A stretch of 64,000 nucleotides of DNA, taken from NCBI RefSeq assembly GCF_007565055.1, contig NC_044552.1, positions 38,286,069 to 38,350,068 of the forward strand, written 5' to 3'. The position numbers and the translations under genes are program-made. The stretch is from Rhinopithecus roxellana. Taxonomy: Eukaryota > Chordata > Mammalia > Primates > Cercopithecidae. This document shows positions 23,247 through 37,049 of this stretch, in pieces. Every line of letters starts with the position of its first letter. The first letter of the stretch is position 1. A model generated the notes under the pieces. That model worked only from the letters and a program-made list of their open reading frames with translations, ran no database searches and was not told the origin of the DNA.

Positions 23247-23548
23247 GTTTTTTATTTTTATTTTTTGAGACGGAGTCTCACTCTGTTGCCCAGTCTGGAG
23301 TGCAGTGCTGTGATCTCGGCTCACTGCAAGCTTCGCTTCCTGGGTTCACGTCGTTCTCCTGCCTCAGCCTCCCCATTAGCTGGGACTACAGGCTCCTGCC
23401 ACCATTCCTGGCTAATTTTTTGTATTTTTAGTAGAGACGGAGTTTCACCGTGTTAGCCAGGATGGTCTCAATCTCCTGACCTCGTGATTCACCCGCCTCG
23501 GCCTCCCGAAGTGCTGGGATTACAAGTGTGAGCCTCTGCGCCCGGCTA
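23247..23548 (-). mobile_element. AluY/S
   Basis: GAGACGGAGTCTCACTCTGTT to GCGCCCGGCTA, flanked by GTGTCACCT (23238-23246, 23549-23557). Confidence 0.94.
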
Positions 23549-23728
23549 GTGTCACCTCTTAAATCATAGGATAGTGGACATGTGAAGCTATTTAGTGTGT
23601 CCTTAGCATGAGTTATTTAGCACCATCCCCCAACTCATGTGGCGTTAGGAAAATACTTTGGATTGTACAAGAATGACCTAATTTCCTCGGCACCTGTGTA
23701 GGGGAAAGGATCAGAATGTAGAGATTGG

Positions 23729-24005
23729 CCAGGTGTGGTGACTCACATCTGTAAGCCTAGCACTTTGGGAGGCCAAGGCTGGGATCACCTGAGGTCAGGA
23801 GTTTGAGACCAGCCTGGACAACATGGTTAAAACCCCATCTCTACTAAAAATACAAAAAATTAGCCAGGCGTGGTGGCTACTTGGGAGGCTGAAGTGGGAG
23901 GATCGGTTGAACCCAGGAGGTGGAGGTTGCAGTGAGCTGAGATGGTGCCACTGCACTCTAGCCTTGGTGACAGAACGAGGCTTTTTTCCATCTCAGAAAA
24001 AAAAA
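23729..24005 (+). mobile_element. Alu with internal deletion
   Basis: About 30 bases between GTGGTGGC and TACTTGGGAGG are missing in the right arm. Target GAATGTAGAGATTGG (23714-23728) returns as GAATGTAGAAATTGG at 24006-24020. Confidence 0.93.
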
Positions 24006-24020
24006 GAATGTAGAAATTGG

Positions 24021-24873
<853 letters not shown>

Positions 24874-25489
24874 TAAGTGAATCTTCAGAAAGAGCATAGA
24901 ATATATGTTTATGTTCTGAAAGAGGCTGAATAAACTTTGAGTATTTTTTCTCTTTAAACTTTTAATTATGGATGTGAGTAAAGCCAAAGCTAAAGCCATT
25001 GGATAATATTTTCCAAATCTCAGATGGTTGATCAAAATTATGCCTTCTATTATATACTTCCTAAAATAATAATTTAAAAGATTTATACAAGTCATGCATG
25101 TTCATCATAGAAAATCTGGGGAAAAAATAGTAAAAGAGCAAATAAAAGTCACCCATAATCACACTGCTAAGAAATAACTACTGGAACATTTTGGTTCTTT
25201 ACTGCTAGTTTTTTTTTTTTTTTTTTTTTTTAATTTGTATGGCTGTACTTCATTTGTGACTAGGATCTGTTTGGGTCCTATTTCAGAGTGGTTGAAACCA
25301 GTCACTGAAATTAACAAATTTTAATATCATTTCTTTCAGATGAAGTGATAGTAAAAAGGCTTTATGTTGTTAAAGCCCATCCATTGTTTTTTTTTTGGGG
25401 GGGATAAAGAGTGTCAGAACTTGGAAATCTGGTAATTTTAACACTAAATGGTATTATAGTGTGAGTAACTCCTGTGGGCTTTTTTCTAG

Positions 25490-25617
25490 GGATAAAGCTG
25501 CCCAAAGAGACAATGAAGAGGAAACAACAGATGATCCACGAAAACTTAAACCTGGAGAAATAGATCCAAATCCAGAAACAAAACCAGCGCGGCCTGATCC
25601 AATTGATATGGATGAGG
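25490..25617 (+). CDS. CDC5L: CDC5L exon 4 (residues 104-147)
   Basis: Acidic linker after the Myb domain: DKAAQRDNEEETTDDPRKLK, then PGEIDPNPETKPARPDPIDM. Acceptor TTTTTCTAG, donor GTAAGT. Intron 4 (25618-28398) carries Alus, an L1 3' part and MIRs. Confidence 0.97.
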
Positions 25618-25746
25618 GTAAGTGTATGCTTTGAGGAATTTATTTCTTTGGTAACTGTAAACTCCTCTGGCCTCTTTGTAACTCTCTCTCTCTTTTTTTT
25701 TCTTTGTAACTCTTTTAGTTCCTTTCTGAACTCCTCTACTTTAGAA

Positions 25747-26050
25747 TTCCTTTTTTTTTTTTTTTCTGAGACAAGGTCTTGCTCTGTTACCCAGGCTAGA
25801 ATAAAGTGGCACAGTCATGGTTCACTGCAGTTTTGACCTCCTGGGCTTAAGCAGTCCTCCCACTGCAGCCTCCTGAGTAGTTGGGACTACAGATTTATGC
25901 CGCCATACCTGGCTCATTTTTAAATTTTTCATTAGAGATGGGGTCTCCCTGTGTTACCGAGGCTGGTCTCAAACTCCTGGGCTTAAGCTATCCTCCCTTT
26001 TCTGCCTCCCAAAGTGTTGAGATTATAGGTGTGAGCCACTATACCTGGCC
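25747..26050 (-). mobile_element. AluJ, diverged
   Basis: T16 then CTGAGACAAGGTCTTGCTCTG, through ATACCTGGCC; many substitutions, including the loss of most CpGs. Confidence 0.9.
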
Positions 26051-26183
26051 CCCAATTCTGTCAGCAGTGTTCTTATTCTAAGCATCTTTCCAAATATGTC
26101 CAGTGTTGTCTGTTATAGAGTAGTTGCTTTTTCTGAACAGGGCCCCTTCATCTTCTGTTTCTTAAGTTCAGTTAATTAAGCAG

Positions 26184-26354
26184 TGTTACTGGGTGTGGTG
26201 GTGTGTGCCTGTAGTGCTAACTGCTAAGGAAGTTGAGATGGGTCGATCTCTTTAGCCCAGGGAGTTGAAGGCCAGTCTGGGCAACATAACCTCTTGAGCC
26301 TAGATAGAAGTTGGAGGCCAGCCTGGGAAACATAATGAGACCCTGTCTTTAAAA
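26184..26354 (+). mobile_element. Degenerate Alu or Alu-monomer fragment
   Basis: ACTGGGTGTGGTGGTGTGTG ... GCCAGCCTGGGAAACATAATG, with a partial internal repeat of the GGCCAG(C/T)CTGGG segment. Confidence 0.7.
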
Positions 26355-26643
26355 TTGATAGCGTGATTCTATTGGGTAGATTTTTCAGAGGCTAGAGGTG
26401 AGCCCTTGAGGATTCTGTTTCTCATTCCTATTCCACAGAGAGAAACAACAAGTCTCAGTCCTCCTATTAATTACTTATTTGACTATAGGCAAGTTATTTA
26501 TTCTGTGTGAGAAGGCAACACTGTGAGACTGTGATGGAGACTTAACAGTGATTCTGTGAGGCATTGAATCAGGGATTCCACAATAGAAAGTATATGGAAT
26601 CAACCTAAGTGTCCATTAATGGGTGAATGGGTAAAGAAAATGT

Positions 26644-26926
26644 GGGCTGGGCACAGTGGCTCACGCCTGTAATCCCAGCACTTTGGGAAGCCGAGGTGGG
26701 CAGATCACTTGAGCCCAGGAGTTCAAGACCAGCCTGACCAACATGGTGAAACCCTGCCTCTATAAAAAATACAAAAATTAGCCAGGTGTGGTAGCTCATG
26801 CCTGTAGATCCAGCTACTGGGGAGGCTGAGGTGGGAGAATCACTTGAGCCCAGGAGGCTGAGTTAGCTATGAGCCGAGATCAAGCTACTGCACTCCAGCC
26901 TGGGCAACAGAGCAGGACCCTGTCTC

Positions 26927-26954
<28 letters not shown>
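26644..26954 (+). mobile_element. Alu (S-type) inserted in L1
   Basis: GGCTGGGCACAGTGGCTCACG start and A29 tail inside the L1 text. Confidence 0.94.
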
Positions 26955-26958
<4 letters not shown>

Positions 26959-26963
26959 TGGTA

Positions 26964-26982
26964 TACACACACACACACACAC
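26964..26982 (+). repeat. (AC)n microsatellite
   Basis: Nine AC units directly after the Alu tail, replacing L1 sequence. Confidence 0.9.
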
Positions 26983-27459
26983 GAATATTATTTGGTCATA
27001 AAAAGCAATGAAATCATGTCATTTGCAGTAACATGGATGGACTAGAAGTCATTACGTTAAGTGAAATAAGCCAGGCATAGAGAGACAAATACTGCATGTT
27101 TTCCCTCATATGTGGGAGCTAAAAGCGTTGATCTCATGGAGGTAGAGAATAGAGTGATAGATGCCAGAGACTGGATATGGTGTGTGGGTGGGAGAGCGGG
27201 AAGAAGAGAGGTTGGTTAATAGGTACAAACATAGATGGAAAGAAACAAGTTCTAATGTTTGATAGCAGAATAATTGGGTGACTGTAGTTAGCCATGGTGT
27301 ATTACATATTTCATAGTAGCTGGAAGAGAGGTCTGAAATACTCAAGGTGATAGATACCCCAGATACCCTGACTTGATCATTACACATTCTATGCATGTAA
27401 CAAACTCTCACATGTACCCTATAAATGTGTAAAGTATGATGTATCAGTTAACAGAATCA

Positions 27460-27625
27460 GGAATTGGATTTTCAACCCATGTGTGCCACCTATTAGCTGT
27501 TTGACCTTAGACAAGTCATAAAATCTCTCTGAGCTTTAATTCCCTTTCTTGCTAGATGGGGAATCCTAATACCTGCTTTACCTTAGCAGGGTTGTTGTGA
27601 AGCACTCAGTAAATATTTGTTGAGT
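27460..27625 (+). repeat. MIR
   Basis: TTAGCTGTTTGACCTTAGAC, GTCATAAAATCTCTCTGAGC, GGGTTGTTGTGAAGCACTCA in MIR order. Confidence 0.8.
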
Positions 27626-28054
27626 TTCTGAAATGTAAACTTTGAATGTAGTGGTTACCAAAGGCAGACTGTGGCTAGGCTGGCTGCATCATTGTCACAG
27701 GGAGAGCATTTAAAAATAGAAATATCAGGGCTTCTCCTGTATATACTGAGACAGTACATCTGGGGTGGTGTGGGAGGCAAGGGAAGAGCAGTTATCTTGG
27801 AATCTGAGTATTTTACAAGTTCCCATGTGATTTAATTGGACAGCCTTGCATAGGAATTGTTCTAAGGCATCAATAGTGGCATGTATTATTCTGTTCTGTA
27901 GAGCCATGAAAAATGTATTGGAGGAGAGAAATTGTTCTGAGGGGAAAAAAAAGTATCTAATGATAGCAATTCTCTCATAATTAAATAGTTTTTACCCTAT
28001 TTCACAATTTGTGCTGTGCCAGTTAGTTGATGATAATGAAGGATACAATAATTG

Positions 28055-28285
28055 TAGCTGCTGTTTAATGAATACTTGCTGGATGCTTTACATATTTCAT
28101 TTTACTTAGCTCTTCTGAAAATCCTTGTGAAATAGGAATTGTTATTCCAATTTTATAGGGAAACATGCTTAGGGAGGGTAAGTGACTAAGGTCACATAGC
28201 TACCAAGTGGTGGGCCTGATTTTTAACCTAGGTTCTTTGACTTTAAAACTCAAGCTGTTTCCATTATGCTACACCATAAAATCAG
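28055..28285 (-). repeat. MIR, antisense
   Basis: AATTTTATAGGGAAACATGC, TAAGGTCACATAGCTACCAA, GGGCCTGATTTTTAACCTAG is the reverse MIR core; one of the better-preserved MIRs here. Confidence 0.82.
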
Positions 28286-28398
28286 TGTTTTTTTTTTTTT
28301 TTCTCATTTTGAGCAATAGAGTGTCTCTTACATACCTCGCTTCTAAAGTATGTAAGAACTAAGAAAATACTTAGTTTTTCTTCTTTTAATTTTGGCAG

Positions 28399-28498
28399 AT
28401 GAACTTGAGATGCTTTCTGAAGCCAGAGCCCGCTTGGCTAATACTCAGGGAAAGAAGGCCAAGAGGAAAGCAAGAGAGAAACAGTTGGAAGAAGCAAG
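28399..28498 (+). CDS. CDC5L: CDC5L exon 5 (residues 147-180)
   Basis: DELEMLSEARARLANTQGKK then AKRKAREKQLEEA, a basic, helix-prone segment with nuclear-localisation character (KKAKRKAREK, residues 165-174). Acceptor TTTTGGCAG, donor GTATGT. Intron 5 (28499-35867, 7.4 kb) holds Alus, an old LINE and a solo LTR. Confidence 0.97.
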
Positions 28499-31035
28499 GT
28501 ATGTGTGTATATAGGAATAAAAAGCAAAGTGTTTTTCTCACGTAACGATCAACACAGAATACTTCTGTGACCAAATATGTGTGTTTTTTTTCTCGCCCCA
28601 CCAGCAAGCAGGCAATCAATTCTGTAGTGGATAGCTGAGTGTCCTCTAATTCAGTTAATTCTAATACTGTCTTCCTGGAGATAGCTCCATATCTTACAGG
28701 TTGAGGACTTAGTCCCACAAGACTGAACCCCAGTTTTGATGCTGACCCTAAGCCCCTGGTTATTTTGCTTGTGTTTCTGACCACCGAGCCGGGTTCCACT
28801 GCCCCTTCCTCGGGTTCCATGCATTTGCTAGAGGGCTCACAGAACTCAGGGAAACACCCACATTTACTGGCTTATTACAAAGGATATTTTAAGGATACAA
28901 ATTAACAGCCACATGAAGAGACACATAGGGTGAAGCTTGGAAGGGTCCTGAGTGCAGGCACTTATGTCCCATTGAAGCTGGGGTATGCCACGCTCTCAGC
29001 AAGTAGGTGTGTTCTTGTTCACCTTTTTGGAAGCCCCCGTGTATTTGGCTGCCCACAAGTTCTCCAGACCCTGTCCTTTTGGGTTTTTATGGAGGCTTCA
29101 TTAAATAGACAAGATTCATTACATCATTGGCCATTGCTTGTCAACTCAATCTTCAGCCCTTCTCCCCTCTCCTGAGGTTGGAGGTGGGGAGCTGAAAGTC
29201 CCAACCCCTCTAGTCCTGGCCGTGGCCTTTCTGGTGACTGCCAGCTATCAGTCAACTCATTAACATGCAGAAAGACACTTATCACTTGGAAGAGTCCCAG
29301 GATTTTAGGAGTTGTATTGTTGGAAACACGGATGAAGACCAAATATGTTATTTCACAATGTCACAGTGTGCTTGTCTCCATTCATAGTTCAATAATTATT
29401 CTAGCCATCCTTAGGACCAATAAAACTGCATAATTTATTAACCCTGTTGGGTGAATAATAATTGGAATTGTCCAGTTCCCATTTCACTAGTATTCTTTAC
29501 CTTCTTTATTTCTCTGAAAATATCTTGTGTTTTTTTCTCCTAACCATTTCAGAATAGTTATAGAAAACCATATTTCAAAAAAAATTTAAGCTATGGCAGA
29601 AGTAATGCCCAGTTTATCCAGTATGTTGAGTGTGTTCTGTTGGCATGTGAGACCTTCATTTGTTGTAGCTATTTTGGAATCAGATGACTGTAGGACACAC
29701 AAGATTATGTGTCTTTTGTATGACTGCCAATTAGTTACTTTCCTTGATTGGTATTGGGAAGGCACTGGCTGTGAAACAGGAAAATTGGCTGAACAAAGAG
29801 GGAATTAATGAGCCTAGAACCAAATTTTAGGTCCTCATAGAAATCTGTATTTAAAAAGTAAATGAATATATATTACACATTGTCTTTCACCCAGGATTTT
29901 CTTCTCTTTCCCCTTTTTTCCTTTTGGCTAAGTCCATGATATCAGTCCTAATAACCCAGAAACCAAGATGATATCACTAAAGGGCAAATCTGGACTATGT
30001 AACAGCTTATTAGCTTCTGCGATTCAGGCCCTAGAATAACGTCCCTATCCTATAGAGTGCCCCTTGTGGCCCCCAGGTTGGCCTACTGGTTCTTCTTGAC
30101 CTGATGACTAGCATTATGTTGTAATTAATGGCTTTGAAGTGCCAGATCCTGGGATGGAGGATTTTTTAATGCCTCGGGATGCATGTTGACAGAGCTGGCC
30201 CGTTGCTAGCCTAGAATAGTTAGCTTATTTGGGGTTATTAGCTGCCTGGGACAGTAAACAGAAACCAAGAGGAGGTACTAACTTTTCTACCATTCTTGGC
30301 CACCTCTCTATTCTATGTACTCTTTAGAGTTAGGTACTGTGAGTAAGGTTGAAAAAAAATCACTTTTCCATTTTTATCCATGGTTGTAGGGAACCAAATT
30401 TTTAGAGCCCTTTAACCATGTGGATTGGGCCAGGGACACAGCAAATGCATATGTGAAAAATCTCCAAGTGTGGCTAGCATTGATTGCTTTAAATAAAATT
30501 TGCAGATTTTAATTTACCCTATAATTTCTTGTAGGCATTCTTGTAGAATCTACACATCTTTATAAGTTATATTGTAACAGGCTGGATTGGCCTCTATGCA
30601 AAGTGCAGTGCAGGGCTATTTGCTTTAAAATGTTAAATTACAAATCTACCTATAACTTAAAGCAGTTTTTTATTGATTATAAAAGTAACACATTTTTCCT
30701 TCCAGTTTTGTTAATGTTCTCATTTTGGGGCATAGGTGATATAATGCTATATGGCTTGGTTATATTCATTTAGTGTTATGATGTAAAGGTTTTCTAATGT
30801 GGTTTGAAGTCTTTATTTCCGTTATTTATAAATGAAATTACTTTAAAATTTGAAATATATTTTTCTAAACCTTTCTCTTTCTCAACATAGACGTGCATTT
30901 ATGTGTATATATGTACAAACATACAAAGTTGGATCATACTGTAGTTTTAATGAGAAGTCAGCTGTAAATCTTACTGAGATTTCCTTGTAAGTGTTGAATC
31001 ATTTTTGTCATACTGTTTTTAATTTTAATTTTAAT
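28499..31035. other. CDC5L intron 5, first part
   Basis: No Alu in 2.5 kb, unusual for this gene. A 144-codon minus-strand frame at 28386-28820 overlaps exon 5 in antisense and has no support. The rest is unassigned AT-rich sequence. Confidence 0.4.
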
Positions 31036-31310
31036 TTTTTTTAAGAGAGGGTCTTTGTTGCCTAGGCTGTAGTGCAGAGTTCACTGCAGCCCTCAACGCC
31101 TGGGCTCAAGCAGTCCTCTGCCTTAGCCCCCTGAGTAGCTGAATCTACAGATGCACACCACCATTCCCACCTAAATAAAAAAAAATTTTTTTTGTTGAGA
31201 CGGAGTCTCGCTGTGTTGCCCAGGCTGGTCTTGAACTCCTGACCTCAAGCTGTCCTCCTTTCTTGGCCTCCCACAGTGCTGGGATTGCAGGTGTGAGCCA
31301 CTGTGACTGG
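31036..31310 (-). mobile_element. AluJ, diverged
   Basis: AAGAGAGGGTCTTTGTTGCC to GAGCCACTGTGACTGG, with an AT-rich AAATAAAAAAAAATTTTTTT block between arms. Confidence 0.85.
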
Positions 31311-31709
31311 TTTGTCTTACTGCTTTTAAATCTTCTCGTCTTTGACTTTCAGCATTTTTAATATGATGTGTCTGTTTGTAGATTTCTTTTTGTTTATCTT
31401 ACTTGGAGTTCATTGAGCTTACTGGATATGTAGATTAATGTTTTTCAATAAATTTTTCAAAATTTCAGCCATTATGTATCTTCAAATATTTAATTCTGCT
31501 CCTTTCACTTCTCTCCTTTTGGTATCCCTGTTATGCTTATGTTGGTGCATTTGATAGTGCAACATATTTCTCTGAGGCTCTATTCATATTTCTTCATTCT
31601 TTTTCTCTGTTTAGTTTGCATAATTGTTACTGCTCTGTCTTAAAGTTTGTTAATTCTTCTGCCAGTTCACATCTACCGTTGAGCCTCTTTACATTTCAGC
31701 TTTGTACCT

Positions 31710-32009
31710 TGTTTTGTTTTGTTTTTTTTTGAGACAGAATCTGGCTCTGTCACCAGGTTGGAGTGCAGTGGCATGATCTAGGCTAACTGCAAGCTCCGCC
31801 TCCCGGGTTCACGCCATTTTCCTGCCTCAGCCTCCTGAGTAGTTGGGACTACAGGCGTCTGCCACCACACCCAGCTAATTTTTTGTATTTTTAGTAGAGA
31901 CGGGGTTTCACCATGTTGGCCAGGATGGTCTCGGTCTCTTGACCTCGTGATCTGCCTTCCTTGGCCTCCCAAAGTGCTGGGATTACAGGTGTGAGCCACC
32001 GTGCCCAGT
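31710..32009 (-). mobile_element. AluY/S
   Basis: GAGACAGAATCTGGCTCTGTC to CCGTGCCCAG; lies head-to-tail with the next Alu. Confidence 0.93.
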
Positions 32010-32015
32010 CTGTAC

Positions 32016-32316
32016 TTTTTTTTTTTTTTTCTTTCAGACAGTTTTGCTCTGTCACCCTGGCTGTAGTGCAGTGGCACGATCTCTGCTCACTGCAACCTCC
32101 ACCTGCCGGGTTCAAGCGATTCTCCTGCCTCAGCCTCCCGTGTAGCTGGGACTACAGACGTGTGCCACCATACTCGGCTAATTTTTTTGTATTTTTAGTA
32201 GAGACAGAGTTTCACCAAGTTGGCTGGGCTGGTCTCAAACCCCTGACCTCAGGTAATGTGCCCGCCTCGACCTTCCAAAGTGCTGGGATTACAGTGTGAG
32301 CCACCACGCCCGGCCA
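32016..32316 (-). mobile_element. Alu (S-type)
   Basis: CAGACAGTTTTGCTCTGTCAC to ACGCCCGGCC, starting six bases after the preceding Alu ends. Confidence 0.93.
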
Positions 32317-32665
32317 CTTTATCTTTTTTAAATTAAATAAATTTTTTTTCATTTTGTTATTTCATTCCCTTTCTAAGTTAGCTGATCAGCTTTGTGCTTT
32401 TCAATTTGAGAATTTCCATTTGTTTCTTTTTAAGCATTTTTGTCTCTTTACTGATATTCTCTATTTGATGCAACATTGTTATCATACCTTCCTTTATTTC
32501 TTGGTTTTCTTTTGTTCTTGGAACATAATGGCTACTTTCTGATTTGTTTTTCTAAGACCAACAGAGCGGGCACAAAAGAACCAGCGAGCAGGCAAGGGTA
32601 GGAGGAAAACTGCAAATTTATTTTTGGTCACCTAGCTTCAGGGGAAGAAGGTGGGTAGGGAGAGG

Positions 32666-32697
32666 TCTGTCGGCCTCCGGCAAAGGAGGCCGACAGA
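32666..32697 (-). other. Perfect 13-bp hairpin in the solo LTR
   Basis: TCTGTCGGCCTCC, six-base loop GGCAAA, then the exact reverse complement GGAGGCCGACAGA. On the minus strand it lies just before the AATAAA signal, where a structured R region would be. Confidence 0.85.
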
Positions 32698-32888
32698 GTC
32701 CCCCGGTGGGGCTCTCCGGAGGGGTTCCTGATACAGTCCCGACATCCCGACAGGAGTGGGGCTGGGAAGTCTGCACTTGGCATCCCTCCGGAGCGGCTTT
32801 TCTAGGAGTGGGAGGGCAATAGGCGGGGCACGGGCGTGTCGGGGGGCATTCCGCAGATGCGACCAGGTAAATCTTAGTCTCTTCAGAT

Positions 32889-32896
32889 TGACGTCA
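32889..32896 (-). promoter_or_regulatory. Perfect CRE in the solo LTR U3
   Basis: TGACGTCA, the palindromic CREB/ATF site, about 120 bp from the LTR 5' end. Confidence 0.7.
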
Positions 32897-33248
32897 CCTG
32901 GCGCATGCCCGGTTGGTCTGCACCTTCCCCGGCGCCCGCTGCATTTTCGCGCGCGTGGGAAAAGTTGGTGATGAAGAACCCGGAAGTGTGCCATCTTGCC
33001 TCCGTTCATCCAAACACTTTCAAGTCTATTAATCTGACATCTGATTGCACTCTCAGGCAGTTTTTGTTGCTTGCAGTTTTTCTAGTATTTGGGTCATTCT
33101 TTCCTGTTTCTTTGCATGTCTTAAATTTTTTGTTGGAAACAAGACATTTAAGATGATGTATTGTAGCAATTTTCGGTACTCCCCCAGCCTTCATTTATTA
33201 TTTGCTTGTTTACTTGTTTGGTGACTGGTTTATTTTATTTCATTTTAT

Positions 33249-33535
33249 GTTTTTGAGATGGAGTCTTGCTCTGTCACCCAGGCTGGAGTGCAGTGGCATG
33301 ATCTCGGCTCACTGCAACCTCTGCCTCCTGGGTTCAAGTAGGTCTCTTGCTTCAGCCTCCAGAGTAGCTGGGATTACAGGCACTCTCTGCCGTGCCTGGC
33401 TAATTTTTATGTTTTTAATAGAGACAGGGTTTCCCCATGTTGGCCAGGCTGGTCTCGGATTCCTGACCTCAGATGATCCACCTGCCTTGGCCTCCCAAAG
33501 TCCTGGGATTACAGGCATGAGCCAGCGTGTCTGGC
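33249..33535 (-). mobile_element. Alu (S-type)
   Basis: GAGATGGAGTCTTGCTCTGTC to GCGTGTCTGGCC, inside the LINE relic. The long plus-strand frame 33202-33759 is this Alu plus LINE, not a gene. Confidence 0.92.
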
Positions 33536-34500
33536 CAGTTTTAGTCTATCTAATTCTTCGCTTCCCTCCTGTGAGAAATGTGAAGCATCTGATGTTGCTC
33601 CCCAGGGAGGCAGTCTTGTGTATGCTCACAGACATCCTGAGATGGCATGGTTTGGGCAGGCCTCTCTTTGACGTTCCTTTCCTGTTAAGTTTCATTGATT
33701 GCCAGCTGTTTGCTCTGTTTTCAACAGTGTCCTGGGGCATAAGTTGCACTACAAATTGATCCAGTCAAATTTGGGCTCCTTTCAAGGGTTGCTTCCTGAT
33801 ATCAATGTTTGAGATTTATTCTCACCCCGGGAGGGCTCCTCCCAGCTCTTATTCCCTATTTTTCTCTGGCAAACTAGTAGGCCTACAGATGCACTGGTAT
33901 CTCCATTGAGTCTGTCAAGTGTTTTCCCAGCTTGCCTTTTACCAGAACTTCCACTGTTTTTGAGAGTGCCCTTAGGCTTGAACTTCTCTACACTCTGTTG
34001 CAAATGAGGTCCTTTTGTTTGAGGAGAAATGTGGAGCTCAGTTCTATGTCCTGCTTCTTCCCCAGGGCCCTGACAGGGCATGTCTCCAAGTGATAGCCCT
34101 ACTTTATTAGCTGAGTGTTTGGTGGGAGGTGGGGGATGGACAGCAGCCCAGGGTTTCCTTGGCTTGCCCTCCCTGTCCACCCCCAGTGTGGAACCCTCAT
34201 CTCATGAGCCAGGGCACAGGCTATCAGGGCTCCAGTATTCTCAGCAGCACTGTGTCCAAAGCTAGGACTTCTGTTTGAATAGAGGAAGGAAGGCCACTTC
34301 TCAGCCACTCTTGAAACTTTGCCACCAGAAATACTGATGTCCTGCTCCTGGAATGAAAGCCCTTCTACTGGGAGCTGGAGGGTAGAAGGAGCCCTGGGTT
34401 CTTGGCTGCACTTGTGTGGAGTGGCGTCTCCGTTTCTCTGAGCTGGGGGGAAGGAGGAAGTGGGTCTTGATTTAAATATTATATTCTTGTGTTTCTTACC

Positions 34501-36087
<1,587 letters not shown>

Positions 36088-36182
36088 TAAGTTGCCTTTC
36101 TGATTTTGGAAATGGAAAGGAATAGTAGGAGGAGTCTTACGAAGGGCGAAGTATTATCCTTGTCAGAGCCAGATTTTTATTA

Positions 36183-36488
36183 TTTATTTAAAATTTTTTT
36201 TAAATTAATTTTTTTTTTTGAGACGGTCTTGCTGTGTTGTCCAGGCTGGAGTACAGTGGTACAAACACGGCTTACTGAAGACTTGACCTCTTGGGTTCAA
36301 GCAGTCCTCCCACCTCAGCCTCCTGAGTAGCTAGGCCTTCAGGTGCACACCACCACACCTAGCTATTTTTTTTTTTATTTTGTAGGGTGGGATCTCCTTT
36401 TGTTGTCCAGACTGGTCTCAAACTCCTGGGCTCAAGCGATCCTCCTTAAAGTGTTGGGATTATGGGCATCAGTTACTGTGCCTGGTCT
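36183..36488 (-). mobile_element. AluJ, diverged
   Basis: GAGACGGTCTTGCTGTGTTG to TGTGCCTGGTC; AGATTTTTATTA occurs at both sides (36171, 36489). Confidence 0.88.
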
Positions 36489-36759
36489 AGATTTTTATTA
36501 GTACAATGTGGCCTACATATGGTTTTATTTATTTAATGGATTCATCTTTCCGAGAAAATCAGGGACTCTGGCTATCATGTTTTTAGCACAGAATGCTGTT
36601 TATGGCTCTTAATTTGAAGTGCGTGGCTCTTAATTGACTGTTTACTGTTTGAATCACATCTTAACTTTTAGGTACTTTTATGAATAGGTTAGTTTTACTG
36701 GTGGCTGAGGAATCTGTCAAAATTGAGTCTGGTTTTTTTAGTCTTTAAAAAAATTTGTT

Positions 36760-37049
36760 TTGTTTTAAGACAAGGTCTTACTCTGTCACCCAGGCTGGAG
36801 TACAGTGACATGATCACAGCTCACTGTATCTTCCACCTCCCAGGCTCAAGCGATCCTTCCACCTCAACCTCCCAAGTAGCTGGGACTACAGCTGTGTGCC
36901 ACCATGACTGGCTAATTTTTTATTTTTTGTAGAGAGGTGGGTCTTGCCATATTATCCATGCTGGCCTTAAACTCCTAGGCTCACGCTACCCTCCCTTTGC
37001 CTCTCTCACAAAGTGTTGGGATTACAGGCATGAGTCACCACGCCCGGCC
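36760..37049 (-). mobile_element. Alu (J/S-type)
   Basis: AAGACAAGGTCTTACTCTGTC to ACGCCCGGCC; TTTAGTCTTT flanks both sides. Confidence 0.9.

Larger units (their letters stand above)
26565..27435 (+). mobile_element. L1 3' part, interrupted by an Alu
   Basis: 26565-26643 (GTGTCCATTAATGGGTGAAT) and 26985-27435 (GCAGTAACATGGATGGACTA, CTCATATGTGGGAGCTAAAA, GTAACAAACTCTCACATGTA) are L1 ORF2 end and 3' UTR. Reading frame is decayed. The Alu at 26644 and an AC run split it. Confidence 0.85.
32540..33016 (-). mobile_element. Solo LTR of a class I endogenous retrovirus, antisense, in CDC5L intron 5
   Basis: A 477-bp GC-rich block inside an AT-rich LINE. On the minus strand it starts TGTTTGGATGAACGGAGG and ends ACAAATCA, so it has TG...CA ends. 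CTTTC at 32535-32539 and 33017-33021 is a perfect 5-bp target duplication, and the LINE text resumes across it. A polyadenylation signal AATAAA (minus strand, near 32617-32622) lies about 75 bp before the 3' end, as in the R region of an LTR. Upstream in the U3 part is TGACGTCA. No internal viral genes and no second LTR are present, so it is a solo LTR left by recombination. Family not named; the 5-bp duplication and GC-rich U3 suggest class I. Confidence 0.8.
31320..34500 (-). mobile_element. Old L1/HAL1-type LINE relic, antisense, host of later insertions
   Basis: Segments at 31320-31709, 32317-32539, 33017-33248 and 33536-about 34500 read as reverse LINE 5' sequence (TTCAGCCATTATGTATCTTC, TTTCCTGTTTCTTTGCATGT, CCAGAACTTCCACTG). 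Three Alus and the LTR at 32540 interrupt it. The right limit is approximate. Confidence 0.55.

Noticed and set aside
28386..28820. 144-codon minus-strand ORF
   Set aside because: Partly antisense to CDC5L exon 5; no domain, promoter or splice support.
32638..33009. 123-codon minus-strand ORF in GC-rich sequence
   Set aside because: It lies wholly inside the solo LTR; GC-rich LTRs give chance open frames. No retroviral protein motif.
33202..33759. 185-codon plus-strand ORF
   Set aside because: It is the antisense translation of the Alu at 33249-33535 continued into LINE sequence.
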